A DNA stretch of 29,424 nt from Melioribacteraceae bacterium. GTDB taxonomy: Bacteria > Bacteroidota > Ignavibacteria > Ignavibacteriales > Melioribacteraceae. Under the pieces are notes generated by a model. It was not told the origin of the DNA and did no database searches. It saw only the letters and a program-made list of their open reading frames with translations. Below, piece by piece: positions 16,037 through 23,942 of the stretch. Within the stretch, counting starts at the first letter, position 1, and each line of letters starts with the position of its first letter. The stretch spans positions 1 to 29,424 of the forward strand of contig JALNXG010000049.1 in the NCBI GenBank assembly GCA_023230485.1. The letters are read 5' to 3'. A program made the translations under genes and the position numbers.

Positions 16037-16073
16037 AAAAAACTGCCGTGATGAGGGCATACCACGGCAGTTT
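16037..16073 (-). terminator. Rho-independent terminator of the purA-histidine kinase unit
   Basis: An 11-bp perfect stem pairs 16040-16050 with 16063-16073, extended by a small inner ATG/CAT pairing. On the minus strand the stem runs into six T (16042-16037), partly shared with the stem. It lies 170 nt past the histidine kinase stop, leaving a long 3' untranslated region. Confidence 0.85.
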
Positions 16074-16088
16074 AATGTGCGTTTTTGG

Positions 16089-16112
16089 AAGGGTGCATAT
16101 ATATGCACCCTT
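16089..16112. repeat. 24-bp perfect palindrome
   Basis: The half-site AAGGGTGCATAT is followed directly by its reverse complement with no loop. Neither strand has a T-run after it, so it is not a standard terminator. As DNA it looks like a dimeric-protein operator; as RNA it would form a hairpin in the 3' region of the histidine kinase message. It lies on the far side of the 16037 terminator from the FNR-like gene. Confidence 0.75.
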
Positions 16113-16185
16113 ATACACCCAATTTGTGTGCCAAAATAATTATTGTTTTTTTGAGGTAATTTTAGAGGTGTTTGGAGATTTTCTA

Positions 16186-16212
16186 AATAATAAGAATTGT
16201 AGTCTTATTATT
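16186..16212. repeat. AT-rich inverted repeat
   Basis: A 9-bp perfect inverted repeat (16186-16194 with 16204-16212, extended by one inner pair) lies about 30 nt past the histidine kinase stop. It has no GC stem or T-run, so it is a weak structure at most; it may be chance in an AT-rich spacer. Confidence 0.4.
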
Positions 16213-16242
16213 CTATTAAAAAGAGGAATATGTATTAATAAG

Positions 16243-17457
16243 CTATATTTCAGACTTTAATATTATTTTCATTGTAGTACCTTGAGTAATAACGGAGCTT
16301 TTTACAAATATTTTGCCGCCATGATAATTCTCAATTATCCTTCGGGATAAACTTAGCCCTAAACCCCAACCTCTTCGCTTTGTGCTAAAACCGGGTTTAA
16401 ATATATCCTTTTTGCTCTTTTGTTCAATTCCTTTTCCATTATCAGTAACCTCAATTTCAATAGAATTTTTATTCTTAGAAACTTCTATCTCAATTTTACC
16501 TTCTTTATTCTCAATAGCATCTAAAGAATTTTTAATTAGATTTTCAATTACCCATTCAAAAAGGTCCGAGTTCAATAATGTGATCAAATCTTTTTCCCCT
16601 TTAAGAGTAAGTGAAACCTTTTTACCTGTTTGAGGAAGTCGTCTTTGGAAATAAGAAACAACTTTTTCTAATAGTGAATATAAATCTTCTTTTTTCAGCT
16701 CGGGCTTTGATCCGATTTTTGAAAATCGTGTGGTAATTTTATTAAGTCGAACTAAATCACTTTCAATTTCATAGGTGGCATCCAGAACCTTATCCGGATT
16801 TTGGTAATTCATTCTCAAAATTTCATTCCAACCCATTAAGCTGGATATAGGAGTTCCTAATTGATGTGCCGTTTCTTTTGACATCCCTACCCATATATTG
16901 CTTTGCTCACTTCTTTTTAAATAATTAAAACTTGAGTAGGCTATTATTATAAAAAGAAATGCAAAAATTATCTGAAAATAGGGGTAATATTTCAGTCTTT
17001 GAACGATGTCGGAATCTCCGAAATAGATTTTTTGAATTATTGTGCTGTCTCTGAGAGTTACTAATATTGGAGGATGAATATTTCTTAATTCAATTAATTT
17101 TTCATTTAGGAATGCTCTCTTTTCATGCTCAGAAAGAGTTGAGTCTATTTCAATATTTTTAAATCCCGAACCAACTTTTGTAGAGCTAATAATATCTTCT
17201 GGACTTGTTAATATAAGAGGGAAATCAATTCTTTGAATTATATTCTGGAATATAAATGTAAAATCAATATTGTCTTCATTTGAATTAGCAATAAACTCTA
17301 AGCTTTGTGCATAGAGTTTTACAATTTCCTTTTCTCTGTTCTGAAGTTTTTGAACAATAGATTGGGTATAAAATAATGTCCCGGCAGCTATTAGTATTGC
17401 TAATAAAAGCAAAATCACTTTAATATTTTTAGATGCCGGATTATAATTAATTTTCAT
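16243..17457 (-). CDS. Membrane sensor histidine kinase
   Basis: A 404-aa inner-membrane kinase: TM1 about 13-34, an extracytoplasmic loop of about 125 residues, TM2 about 159-180, then a HisKA-type dimerisation helix with the phospho-acceptor in KETAHQLGTP (H198), and a HATPase domain with N-box NLIKNSLDA (306-314), G1 DNGKGIE (339-345) and G2 GWGLGLSL (363-370). No HAMP or PAS domain is seen. All catalytic boxes are intact. It begins 8 nt after purA and is probably co-transcribed; no response regulator is in the window, so it is an orphan kinase here with unknown signal. ATG 17457 lacks a clear Shine-Dalgarno, suggesting coupling to purA. Confidence 0.92.
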   Translation of the reverse strand: MKINYNPASKNIKVILLLLAILIAAGTLFYTQSIVQKLQNREKEIVKLYAQSLEFIANSNEDNIDFTFIFQNIIQRIDFPLILTSPEDIISSTKVGSGFKNIEIDSTLSEHEKRAFLNEKLIELRNIHPPILVTLRDSTIIQKIYFGDSDIVQRLKYYPYFQIIFAFLFIIIAYSSFNYLKRSEQSNIWVGMSKETAHQLGTPISSLMGWNEILRMNYQNPDKVLDATYEIESDLVRLNKITTRFSKIGSKPELKKEDLYSLLEKVVSYFQRRLPQTGKKVSLTLKGEKDLITLLNSDLFEWVIENLIKNSLDAIENKEGKIEIEVSKNKNSIEIEVTDNGKGIEQKSKKDIFKPGFSTKRRGWGLGLSLSRRIIENYHGGKIFVKSSVITQGTTMKIILKSEI

Positions 17458-17465
17458 TTTGACTG

Positions 17466-18734
17466 CTAAAGCTCAATAGTTTGTTCTCTTTTTGGTCCTA
17501 CAGAAATAATTTTTATTTCAATGCCACTTGACTGTGATATAAAGCTCAAATAATTTTTACATTCCGATGGAAGGTCATTAAAACTTCTTACATTTGAAAT
17601 GTCCTGGTTCCACCCTTTTAGTGTTTCATAAACAGGTGTAATGTTTTCTAGTTGACTTATATCTGTCGGATAAGATTTGAGTATTTTCCCATTTTTTTCG
17701 TAACCTACGCAGACCTTAATTTCATCAAGATAACCAAGAACATCCAATTTTGTAATTGCAGTTCTTTCAATTCCATTTATCATTCTAGAATAATTTAATA
17801 AGAAAGCATCGAACCATCCGCATCTTCTTGGTCGTCCGGTTGTAGCACCAAATTCGGCACCGGTTTTTCTTAATTCTTCTCCTTCATCTCCAAATAGTTC
17901 AGTAGGGAATGGTCCGTTTCCTACTCGTGTTGTATATGCTTTGACAATTCCGAATACAGAAGAAATCTTTGTCGGTGGTATTCCTGTTCCGGTACATGCG
18001 CCTCCTGAAGTAGGATTAGATGATGTAACATAAGGATATGTACCGTGATCTACATCTAGCATTGTTCCTTGCGCACCCTCGATCAAAACTGACTTGCCTT
18101 CTAAGATTGCATTGTTGAGAAGGGTGGGTGCATCTGTAATATACTGGTCAATCTGTTTATCAAACTCTACATATTCATTTATTATATCATCAACGTTTAG
18201 TTCTGCGTGATTATAAACTTTTTTTAGAAGATTGTTTTTTTCTTCTAAGTTTAATTTTATTTTTTCTTTTAAAACAGTTCTATCAAGAAGATCGACAATT
18301 CTAATTCCTTTTCGCGCATATTTATCTATATAGCAAGGACCAATACCCCTTCCGGTAGTACCTATTTTATTAGCCCCACTTTCATTTATCTGATCTAAAA
18401 GTTTATGATAAGGCATTATCAAATGTGCATTATGACTAATGAATAAACGTCCTTTAGTATTAATTCCGGAGGATTCTAAGAACTTAATCTCGTCAAGAAG
18501 AGCTTGTGGATCAATTACAACGCCATTTCCAATTACGCATTTAACATTTTCACGTAAAATGCCTGAAGGAACTAGATGCAAAATGAATTGTTGATCTCCA
18601 ATAATTACAGTATGACCGGCATTAGCACCTCCCTGATAACGAGCTACAATATCAAATCGATTACTAAGAATATCAACAATCTTTCCTTTACCTTCATCTC
18701 CCCATTGGCTGCCAACCAAAACGGTAACTTCCAT
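17466..18734 (-). CDS. purA: Adenylosuccinate synthetase
   Basis: Joins IMP and aspartate with GTP to make adenylosuccinate, the first committed step to AMP; cytoplasmic dimer. At 422 aa it has the usual length. The catalytic pair D13 (in GSQWGDEGKGK) and H41 (in GGANAGHT) is intact, as are the IMP-binding TTGRGIGP region, the switch-like VDHGTYPYVTSSNP stretch and the aspartate-loop TTGRPRRCGWFD. ATG 18734 is preceded by GGAG six bases upstream. It is first in a two-gene unit with the histidine kinase and lies just downstream of a terminator that closes the STAS gene. Confidence 0.97.
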   Translation of the reverse strand: MEVTVLVGSQWGDEGKGKIVDILSNRFDIVARYQGGANAGHTVIIGDQQFILHLVPSGILRENVKCVIGNGVVIDPQALLDEIKFLESSGINTKGRLFISHNAHLIMPYHKLLDQINESGANKIGTTGRGIGPCYIDKYARKGIRIVDLLDRTVLKEKIKLNLEEKNNLLKKVYNHAELNVDDIINEYVEFDKQIDQYITDAPTLLNNAILEGKSVLIEGAQGTMLDVDHGTYPYVTSSNPTSGGACTGTGIPPTKISSVFGIVKAYTTRVGNGPFPTELFGDEGEELRKTGAEFGATTGRPRRCGWFDAFLLNYSRMINGIERTAITKLDVLGYLDEIKVCVGYEKNGKILKSYPTDISQLENITPVYETLKGWNQDISNVRSFNDLPSECKNYLSFISQSSGIEIKIISVGPKREQTIEL

Positions 18735-18762
18735 AGTTCACTCCGATTAAAATTTTAAAATC

Positions 18763-18807
18763 AAAAAAAAAGCCGTACAAAAGTGATTTAGTCACTCTGG
18801 TACAGCT
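18763..18807 (-). terminator. Terminator after the STAS gene, upstream of purA
   Basis: An imperfect hairpin (AGC-GTAC 18771-18778 with GTAC-GCT 18800-18807, one mismatch; inner AGTGA/TCACT around loop TTTAG) is followed on the minus strand by a run of nine T (18771-18763). It begins 20 nt past the STAS stop. An A-run on its other side could let it work weakly in both directions. Confidence 0.75.
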
Positions 18808-18826
18808 TAGAAAAAAAATGACTAAC

Positions 18827-19165
18827 TTATTTGAAGCTTTCTACTGCTTTATCAACAGATTCAAAATGCTCAAATATTGTTATTAATTTAGTAATAACTA
18901 GTAAGCTTTCGATTTTATCTGTGGCATTTGCTAATTTTAAGCTTCCACCACCATTTTTCATTGTTGTGTAGCCGCTTATAAGCATACCTAAACCGGAGCT
19001 ATTCATAAATTTTGTTTCTGATAAGTCAACTACGATATTTTTCTTACCATCATCAACAAATTTGTGAAGAAGTTCTCCAAATTCTTGAGCTTCTGGACCG
19101 CCCATAACGTTTCCTTTTAGCTCGATTACTAGTGCATTGTACTTTTCATAGGTTTTTACTTTCAT
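18827..19165 (-). CDS. STAS-domain anti-sigma factor antagonist (RsbV/SpoIIAA-like)
   Basis: A single-domain 112-aa cytoplasmic STAS protein. VVDLSETKFMNSSGLGMLIS (45-64) holds the conserved phospho-acceptor region (S56/S57), with Asn where many have Asp before SSG. In a partner switch the unphosphorylated form binds an RsbW-type kinase and frees that kinase's target. It is transcribed away from the ECF sigma cassette across a 166-nt spacer, and is a second antagonist beside the STAS gene inside that cassette. GGAG/GAGG precedes ATG 19165. It is a single-gene unit with its own terminator. No ECF-type box is seen on its side of the spacer. Confidence 0.92.
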   Translation of the reverse strand: MKVKTYEKYNALVIELKGNVMGGPEAQEFGELLHKFVDDGKKNIVVDLSETKFMNSSGLGMLISGYTTMKNGGGSLKLANATDKIESLLVITKLITIFEHFESVDKAVESFK

Positions 19166-19300
19166 ACAACCTCTCCGACTTAATTTATTCTAAAGTTTTG
19201 TTAATAGGTTTATAACAATAATTGGCGTTAATAATCTATAAATAATTATATTGTAATATAAGTTATTGAATATATGTATAAAAATAAAGAATTATTTAAA

Positions 19301-19327
19301 GGAACATTATATTAATAGTATCGTCTA
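19301..19327 (+). promoter_or_regulatory. ECF-type sigma promoter of the signalling cassette
   Basis: GGAAC (19301-19305), exactly 16 nt, then CGTC (19322-19325, CGTCTA with two further bases). This is the classic -35/-10 pair recognised by many ECF sigma factors and it lies directly before one, so autoregulation is likely. The start site expected five to seven bases past the -10 falls on or beside the ATG at 19332, which leaves no room for a ribosome site. Confidence 0.75.
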
Positions 19328-19331
19328 AAGT

Positions 19332-19934
19332 ATGGAAAGTTTAGAAAACCAAAATAATGTTTTCGAGTTCAATGATTCTAATTCCAAAGAGGATGAAGAC
19401 TTCGCTCTAATTAGAAGATTTATTAATGGCGAGCAGATTGTTTTCAAAACTCTTGTTATGAAGCATAAGGAAAAGGTTCGTAATCTCGTTTTTGTTACTC
19501 TTGGAGATAATGATTTTGTTGATGATATCTCTCAGGATGTTTTCATTAATGTTTATCATAAGTTGAAAGAATTCCGATTCGAATCTAAATTTACTACTTG
19601 GCTTTATAGAATCACGATTAACAAATGCAAAGACTATCTTAGAAAAAAGAAGGTCAGAAGCATTTTCGTCCCTTTGGAAGAGACTGATACTCAATATGGG
19701 ACTAAACCGTTTTCTGAGGATATTGATATACCGCTGATCGTAAGGGGAGCAATAGAAAAACTTCCCGAAAAATTACGAGTACCTCTTATTCTTAGAGATA
19801 TTGACGGGCTTTCTTATAAAGAGATTGCAGATCAGTTGGAGTGTGAAATAGGCACTATTAAATCGAGAATCTTTAGAGCCCGTGAAAGTTTGAAATTTTT
19901 ATTGGAGCCGTATCACAAAGAATTAAGGACCTAA
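19332..19934 (+). CDS. RNA polymerase ECF-subfamily sigma factor
   Basis: A 200-aa sigma-70-family protein with only regions 2 and 4. Region 2 (about 24-107) has the core-binding DDISQDVFINVY (64-75) and the -10-recognising FTTWLYRITINKCKDYLRKKK stretch (87-107, split here by family position only). Region 4 (about 133-190) carries the helix-turn-helix LSYKEIADQLECEIGTIKSR. There is an acidic N-terminal extension of about 22 residues. ATG 19332 is the only possible start: an in-frame TAA lies at 19326-19328 and no alternative start codon occurs before region 2. No Shine-Dalgarno is present; the message is probably leaderless. It heads a seven-gene cassette, with a 1-nt gap to the next gene. 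Confidence 0.95.
   Translation: MESLENQNNVFEFNDSNSKEDEDFALIRRFINGEQIVFKTLVMKHKEKVRNLVFVTLGDNDFVDDISQDVFINVYHKLKEFRFESKFTTWLYRITINKCKDYLRKKKVRSIFVPLEETDTQYGTKPFSEDIDIPLIVRGAIEKLPEKLRVPLILRDIDGLSYKEIADQLECEIGTIKSRIFRARESLKFLLEPYHKELRT
19925..19929 (+). promoter_or_regulatory. Shine-Dalgarno supporting a TTG start at 19936
   Basis: AAGGA lies six bases before TTG 19936, inside the last codons of the sigma factor gene. No ATG or GTG is better placed. Confidence 0.6.
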
Positions 19935-19935
19935 A

Positions 19936-21081
19936 TTGCACGAATCAAATAAGAAAAAATATAACATCGTAAAATTTTTACCTTATTTCGGACTTGCCGC
20001 CCTAACTGTTGCGTTAATGTTTTTCTTCAAATATAATAATTATAGAGTAGATGATTTTATTGAAGATAATAAAGACGGTCTTACTTCTTTTTATACTGCT
20101 AATCTAAAGCCACTATTTGTAAGCAATGAATTAAGCAAAGAAGATGTATTTAATTTCGCTTATTATCAGAATCTACCTATCGATAAAGAAAATAATCGTG
20201 TGCTTTTTATTAAAGATGATCCCGACAATGGTGAAGTATTTGAAGTAAAACGAGCAATGGTAAAAGAGAATACAGATAACTACACAAAATTTAAAGAGCA
20301 CTTTAATCTTGATACCAAAGAGTTGGCTATTGCAGATTCTATTCTTGATTCATATAAAGATGAAATATATTCTTCTGTTTGGACTAATGAACAAAACACA
20401 ATTGCCGTAAGTCCTAGACTTCCTGATTTAAGAAGACTAATCTTAGCTGATCTAATGGAACATATTCAAAAAATTACCGGCGATAAAAAATTAAATATCC
20501 CAATAGATTTGGTTGGACTTGCAAAATTGGAAGAATTATTTTACAATAATAAAAGTAAAGATTTCATATTTATTGCTAGCGATACTGTTTTTAAATCTGC
20601 CGTAGGTTTAGATAGAGCACAATTAAAGAATCAGATTGTCATGAGTTATAAGCAGAATGGTTTTGAATTTAATTTCCCTATTGTACCTCCACCTCCCTCG
20701 CCACCTTTAGGAGAAAAGAATAATTCAAATAAAAAAGATGCTTTAATAACAAAATATGTTTTTGACGGTGAACAAATAAAAGTTTATTCGCAAGATCCGA
20801 ATAGGATAAAAATTGAAGTCCCTACTAATTCTAAGGAAATTGGGAATATAAAACTTGAGTTTAATATCCAAGAATTAACAAATGATTTGAATAGGACACT
20901 CAGGGAAACAGCAAAAAATAATGACTCTAAAAAATGGGAAGAGTTTGGACTTAAATGGGATTCAATTGGTAATATGTACTCTAAGATGGTAAAAGATTCT
21001 GTTCAACGCAAATATAAGATGAAACTGAATAATGAAAAAAAATTACATGTCAATGATTCTAACCTGAATATAAATAGATAA
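19936..21081 (+). CDS. Membrane-anchored protein of unknown function, co-encoded with the ECF sigma factor
   Basis: I do not recognise this 381-aa protein. It has a short basic N-terminus, one membrane helix (about 14-31) and a long hydrophilic part that should lie outside the cytoplasmic membrane (N-in/C-out by the positive-inside rule). A Pro-rich hinge, PPPPSPP (251-257), splits this part into two blocks of about 215 and 120 residues; the second is Lys/Asp/Asn-rich. There are no cysteines or obvious enzyme motifs. Position after an ECF sigma gene suggests an anti-sigma factor or sensor, but the cytoplasmic part is only about 13 residues, too short for a usual anti-sigma domain. TTG start supported by AAGGA; a 1-nt gap precedes the phosphatase gene. 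Confidence 0.75.
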   Translation: MHESNKKKYNIVKFLPYFGLAALTVALMFFFKYNNYRVDDFIEDNKDGLTSFYTANLKPLFVSNELSKEDVFNFAYYQNLPIDKENNRVLFIKDDPDNGEVFEVKRAMVKENTDNYTKFKEHFNLDTKELAIADSILDSYKDEIYSSVWTNEQNTIAVSPRLPDLRRLILADLMEHIQKITGDKKLNIPIDLVGLAKLEELFYNNKSKDFIFIASDTVFKSAVGLDRAQLKNQIVMSYKQNGFEFNFPIVPPPPSPPLGEKNNSNKKDALITKYVFDGEQIKVYSQDPNRIKIEVPTNSKEIGNIKLEFNIQELTNDLNRTLRETAKNNDSKKWEEFGLKWDSIGNMYSKMVKDSVQRKYKMKLNNEKKLHVNDSNLNINR

Positions 21082-21082
21082 A

Positions 21083-23140
21083 ATGAAATTTAACCTACAG
21101 AAAATAGCTCGTTCTAGAAAATTAGAATACTCGATATTCATCTTTATAGTTTTATTCTTATATAATATTATATTTCCAATGCATGATGATCTCCCATTAT
21201 TTATTATTCATGAAACGTTGGTGCTTGCAGCATCTTTTATATTATTTGAATATCTAAAGGATTACTTTACTTCTAAAATAGTTCAGCCAATTCCATTAGC
21301 ATTAAATATTGGCATTTTAGCGGCTTCAATATTTTTGGTAGCTTCCGTATCTAAATATTTTCTTACACCCTCTAATTCAAATTTAGAAACTAGAGATTTT
21401 ATAAGCGCACTTTTTAGTGTACTTGCTATATTTATTATAATCGGAATTGTTACATTTATTTTTTCTTCATTGAGAGAATTATTTTTTCTCCGCCAGAAGA
21501 AAGACCCTTCTGTTTATATGAACACTATGCTTATCTTTTTCTTATTTACTTTTTTCTCTAATATATTTGTAAAAATTGATCCTGACTTAGATTTTATAAA
21601 ACAGTCGTTCTATGTTGTTTCAATAATACTTATCTCATTAAACTCACTCAGAGTATCCTGGATTGGATTTCTTCCTAAGAAGCAGAAAGTCTATCTCATT
21701 TTAATCTCTCTTGTCTTAATAGTAGTTTTTTCATTTAATTTCGGTGAGATATCAGGAAAAGAAGGATTTGAAAATGTTGTATCCTCATTTTCTCCAGGGC
21801 TTCTTACCTTGATTAATTTGATAATGTTATATGGGATAATATTTTCGACCGTAGTTTTCTTTACTACTTTATTTCATTTACCAACCGCAGAGGCATTCGA
21901 TAGAAAAAGCGAGGAGGTTTCGTCTCTTATCGACCTAACAAAATTAATAACACAAGTATTTGATTTTAAAGAGCTTGCTGAATCTATTACATTACTCACT
22001 TCAAAAATTTGTAATTCTGATGCTTCTTGGTTATTAATTAAAAAGGGGGATGCTTTCGAACTCCAGTCCGTTAATAATATCGGCTATCTCGAAGCAGACG
22101 GTTTAACAAAGTTTATTCTAGGTCAAAATTATGAAATGGAGGAAGGAGTAACGATAATTAGTCGTAATAGTATTTCTCCATTTGTCAAAAATCATTCTTC
22201 ACAATTCAATTTTGATTCAATTGCATTTTCTTGTTTGATGCATCACGAAGATATCAGCGGATATTTATTTGCAGCAAGAAATTTAGAGATTAAATATGAC
22301 GATGATGATAAAAAAGCAATTAGTGCATTTGCTAATTATGCTGCGGTCGCATTAGAAAATGCAAAACTAATTGAGGAATCGATTGAAAAAGAAAGAATGG
22401 AAAAAGAGCTTGATGTTGCAAGAGAGATTCAGCGCAAAATTCTTCCTCATAATGTGCCTGAATTAGATGAATATCATTTCTCCGCATTGTTTATCCCGGC
22501 TTTTGAAGTGGGTGGTGATTATTACGATTTCTTCAAATTAGATGAAAACAACTATGCAGTCGTTGTTGCAGATGTCTCGGGCAAAGGTATTTCAGCAGCA
22601 TTTATTATGGCAGAAGTGAAAGGTATTTTTGGTTCGCTCTCTAGAATATTTTCTAATCCAAAAGAACTTTTAGTACGAGTTAATGATGTCTTAAAAGATA
22701 CGCTAGATAGAAAAACTTTTGTAACCTCTATATATTATGTATTGAATACATTGACGGGCAAATTATTATTAGCACGTAGTGGACATACGCCAGCACTCTT
22801 ATGCAGTAATGGAGTGATTCAAAGAATACAGCCGCCGGGTATCGGACTTGGACTTGATTATGGAAGTAGTTTTGAAAATTCTATAAAAGAGATGGAAATT
22901 TCTCTAAATTATAATGATATTTTAATTTTGTATTCTGATGGTATTCCTGAATCGATGAATTCTAATATGGAAGAGTTTGGATATGAACGGTTAGAAAAGA
23001 TCGTTTCTAATTCGTGTCATTTATCTGCTAATGAAATCAGCAATAAAATAATGACTGAATTAACTACATTTTCTCTGGATAATTCACAGCATGATGATAT
23101 AACTTTAGTTATATTAAAAAGAATAAATAATAATAATTAA
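21083..23140 (+). CDS. Membrane RsbU/SpoIIE-type PP2C phosphatase with GAF domain
   Basis: A 685-aa protein with about eight membrane helices (roughly 15-33, 38-57, 69-90, 105-128, 147-163, 172-190, 203-219, 237-264), a GAF-like sensor domain (about 275-428), a short coiled-coil linker (425-450) and a C-terminal SpoIIE/PP2C phosphatase. Metal-binding aspartates are intact: GGDYYD (D479, D482), ADVSGKG (D497), YSDG (D619) and HDDIT (D671, D672). It should dephosphorylate a STAS protein in response to a membrane or ligand signal. It is followed directly by a STAS and an RsbW-like gene, its probable substrate and antagonist kinase. ATG 21083 lacks a Shine-Dalgarno. Confidence 0.93.
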   Translation: MKFNLQKIARSRKLEYSIFIFIVLFLYNIIFPMHDDLPLFIIHETLVLAASFILFEYLKDYFTSKIVQPIPLALNIGILAASIFLVASVSKYFLTPSNSNLETRDFISALFSVLAIFIIIGIVTFIFSSLRELFFLRQKKDPSVYMNTMLIFFLFTFFSNIFVKIDPDLDFIKQSFYVVSIILISLNSLRVSWIGFLPKKQKVYLILISLVLIVVFSFNFGEISGKEGFENVVSSFSPGLLTLINLIMLYGIIFSTVVFFTTLFHLPTAEAFDRKSEEVSSLIDLTKLITQVFDFKELAESITLLTSKICNSDASWLLIKKGDAFELQSVNNIGYLEADGLTKFILGQNYEMEEGVTIISRNSISPFVKNHSSQFNFDSIAFSCLMHHEDISGYLFAARNLEIKYDDDDKKAISAFANYAAVALENAKLIEESIEKERMEKELDVAREIQRKILPHNVPELDEYHFSALFIPAFEVGGDYYDFFKLDENNYAVVVADVSGKGISAAFIMAEVKGIFGSLSRIFSNPKELLVRVNDVLKDTLDRKTFVTSIYYVLNTLTGKLLLARSGHTPALLCSNGVIQRIQPPGIGLGLDYGSSFENSIKEMEISLNYNDILILYSDGIPESMNSNMEEFGYERLEKIVSNSCHLSANEISNKIMTELTTFSLDNSQHDDITLVILKRINNNN

Positions 23141-23142
23141 TT

Positions 23143-23146
23143 GGAG
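23143..23146 (+). promoter_or_regulatory. Shine-Dalgarno deciding the STAS start at 23153
   Basis: GGAG lies six bases before ATG 23153. A longer reading from TTG 23141 would place this site inside the coding region, so ATG is preferred. Confidence 0.7.
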
Positions 23147-23152
23147 ATATTA

Positions 23153-23506
23153 ATGGCGGATTTTAATGTCAACTTGCGAGGAGTTGGCTCTGTCAGTGTT
23201 ATAGACGTTAAAGGATATCTCGATGCTCATACAGCTCCTGAACTGGAGAATATGTTCTCTAAGCTAATTGTTGATAAACAGTTTAAGGTCGTTGTCAATT
23301 TCGACCAATTGAACTATATCAGTAGTGCCGGCTTAGGAGTATTTATGGCGTTTGTTGAGCAGATGAGAGATAATAAAGGAGATATCAAATTCTCTAACAT
23401 GAATGATAGCGTTTATAATATTTTTGATCTGCTCGGATTTCCTGTTCTTTATGAGTTTTATAAAGATGAGAAAGAAGCAGTTAATAAGTTTTCTAATCTG
23501 GGTTAG
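23153..23506 (+). CDS. STAS-domain anti-sigma factor antagonist (RsbV-like)
   Basis: A 117-aa single-domain cytoplasmic STAS protein beginning MADFNVNL. VVVNFDQLNYISSAGLGVFM (46-65) contains the phospho-acceptor region S57/S58, with Ile-Ser-Ser-Ala-Gly in place of the commoner Asp-Ser-Ser-Gly. It lies between a PP2C phosphatase and an RsbW-like kinase, 2 nt before the latter: the classical RsbV-RsbW order. Its presumed cycle is phosphorylation by the kinase and release by one or more of the three phosphatases. It is clearly diverged from the STAS protein across the sigma promoter, so the two may serve different partners. Confidence 0.93.
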   Translation: MADFNVNLRGVGSVSVIDVKGYLDAHTAPELENMFSKLIVDKQFKVVVNFDQLNYISSAGLGVFMAFVEQMRDNKGDIKFSNMNDSVYNIFDLLGFPVLYEFYKDEKEAVNKFSNLG

Positions 23507-23508
23507 CT

Positions 23509-23940
23509 TTGAGTTTAGTTGAATTAAAATTCCCACTAGAATTATCGGTTAAAAGTTCCACTGATAACTTATCGGTTATCAGGGACTTTATAAAGAGTAC
23601 GGCTCTAAGCTTAGGGTATTCCAATGCTGTTATTGGTAATATTATCCTGGCAGTCGATGAGGCGTGTACTAATATAATTAAGCATGCTTATAAATATTCT
23701 CATACCGGTGATATCCAAATTGAACTTAACCGAACAACTGATAAGTTTGTTATTACCATACTTGATAGTGGAATTGAGTTTGATTCTAAACTGATTCCCG
23801 AGCCTGATATAAAAGAGTATTATAAGCAAAGAAGAATCGGGGGGCTTGGTATGTATCTTATGAAAAAGATGATGGATGAAGTAGTTTATTCAAAAAATAA
23901 AAATAAAAATCAGGTTAAAATGGTAAAGTATTTACCCTAA
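23509..23940 (+). CDS. RsbW/SpoIIAB-like serine kinase (anti-sigma factor)
   Basis: A 143-aa single-domain GHKL ATPase. N-box AVDEACTNIIKHA (48-60; E51 and N55 for catalysis and Mg2+), G1 LDSGIEF (85-91) and G2 GGLGMYLM (111-118) are intact. RsbW-type proteins phosphorylate STAS antagonists and sequester a target, classically a sigma factor. The only sigma factor nearby is the ECF type, which lacks region 3, a part contacted by SpoIIAB in the sigma-F complex, so a direct inhibitory contact would need a different interface. The start is TTG 23509, two bases after the STAS stop, without a clear Shine-Dalgarno; coupling should keep its level tied to the STAS protein. Confidence 0.93.
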   Translation: MSLVELKFPLELSVKSSTDNLSVIRDFIKSTALSLGYSNAVIGNIILAVDEACTNIIKHAYKYSHTGDIQIELNRTTDKFVITILDSGIEFDSKLIPEPDIKEYYKQRRIGGLGMYLMKKMMDEVVYSKNKNKNQVKMVKYLP

Positions 23941-23942
23941 TT

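Noticed and set aside
16186..16212. AT-rich inverted repeat as a terminator
   Set aside because: No GC stem and no T-run on either strand; the strong terminator at 16037-16073 serves the unit.
16048..16260. 70-codon plus-strand frame in the spacer
   Set aside because: It runs across a terminator stem, a perfect palindrome and an inverted repeat, has no ribosome site and resembles no protein.
23141..23152. TTG 23141 as start of the cassette STAS gene
   Set aside because: It overlaps the GGAG ribosome site of the better ATG at 23153.
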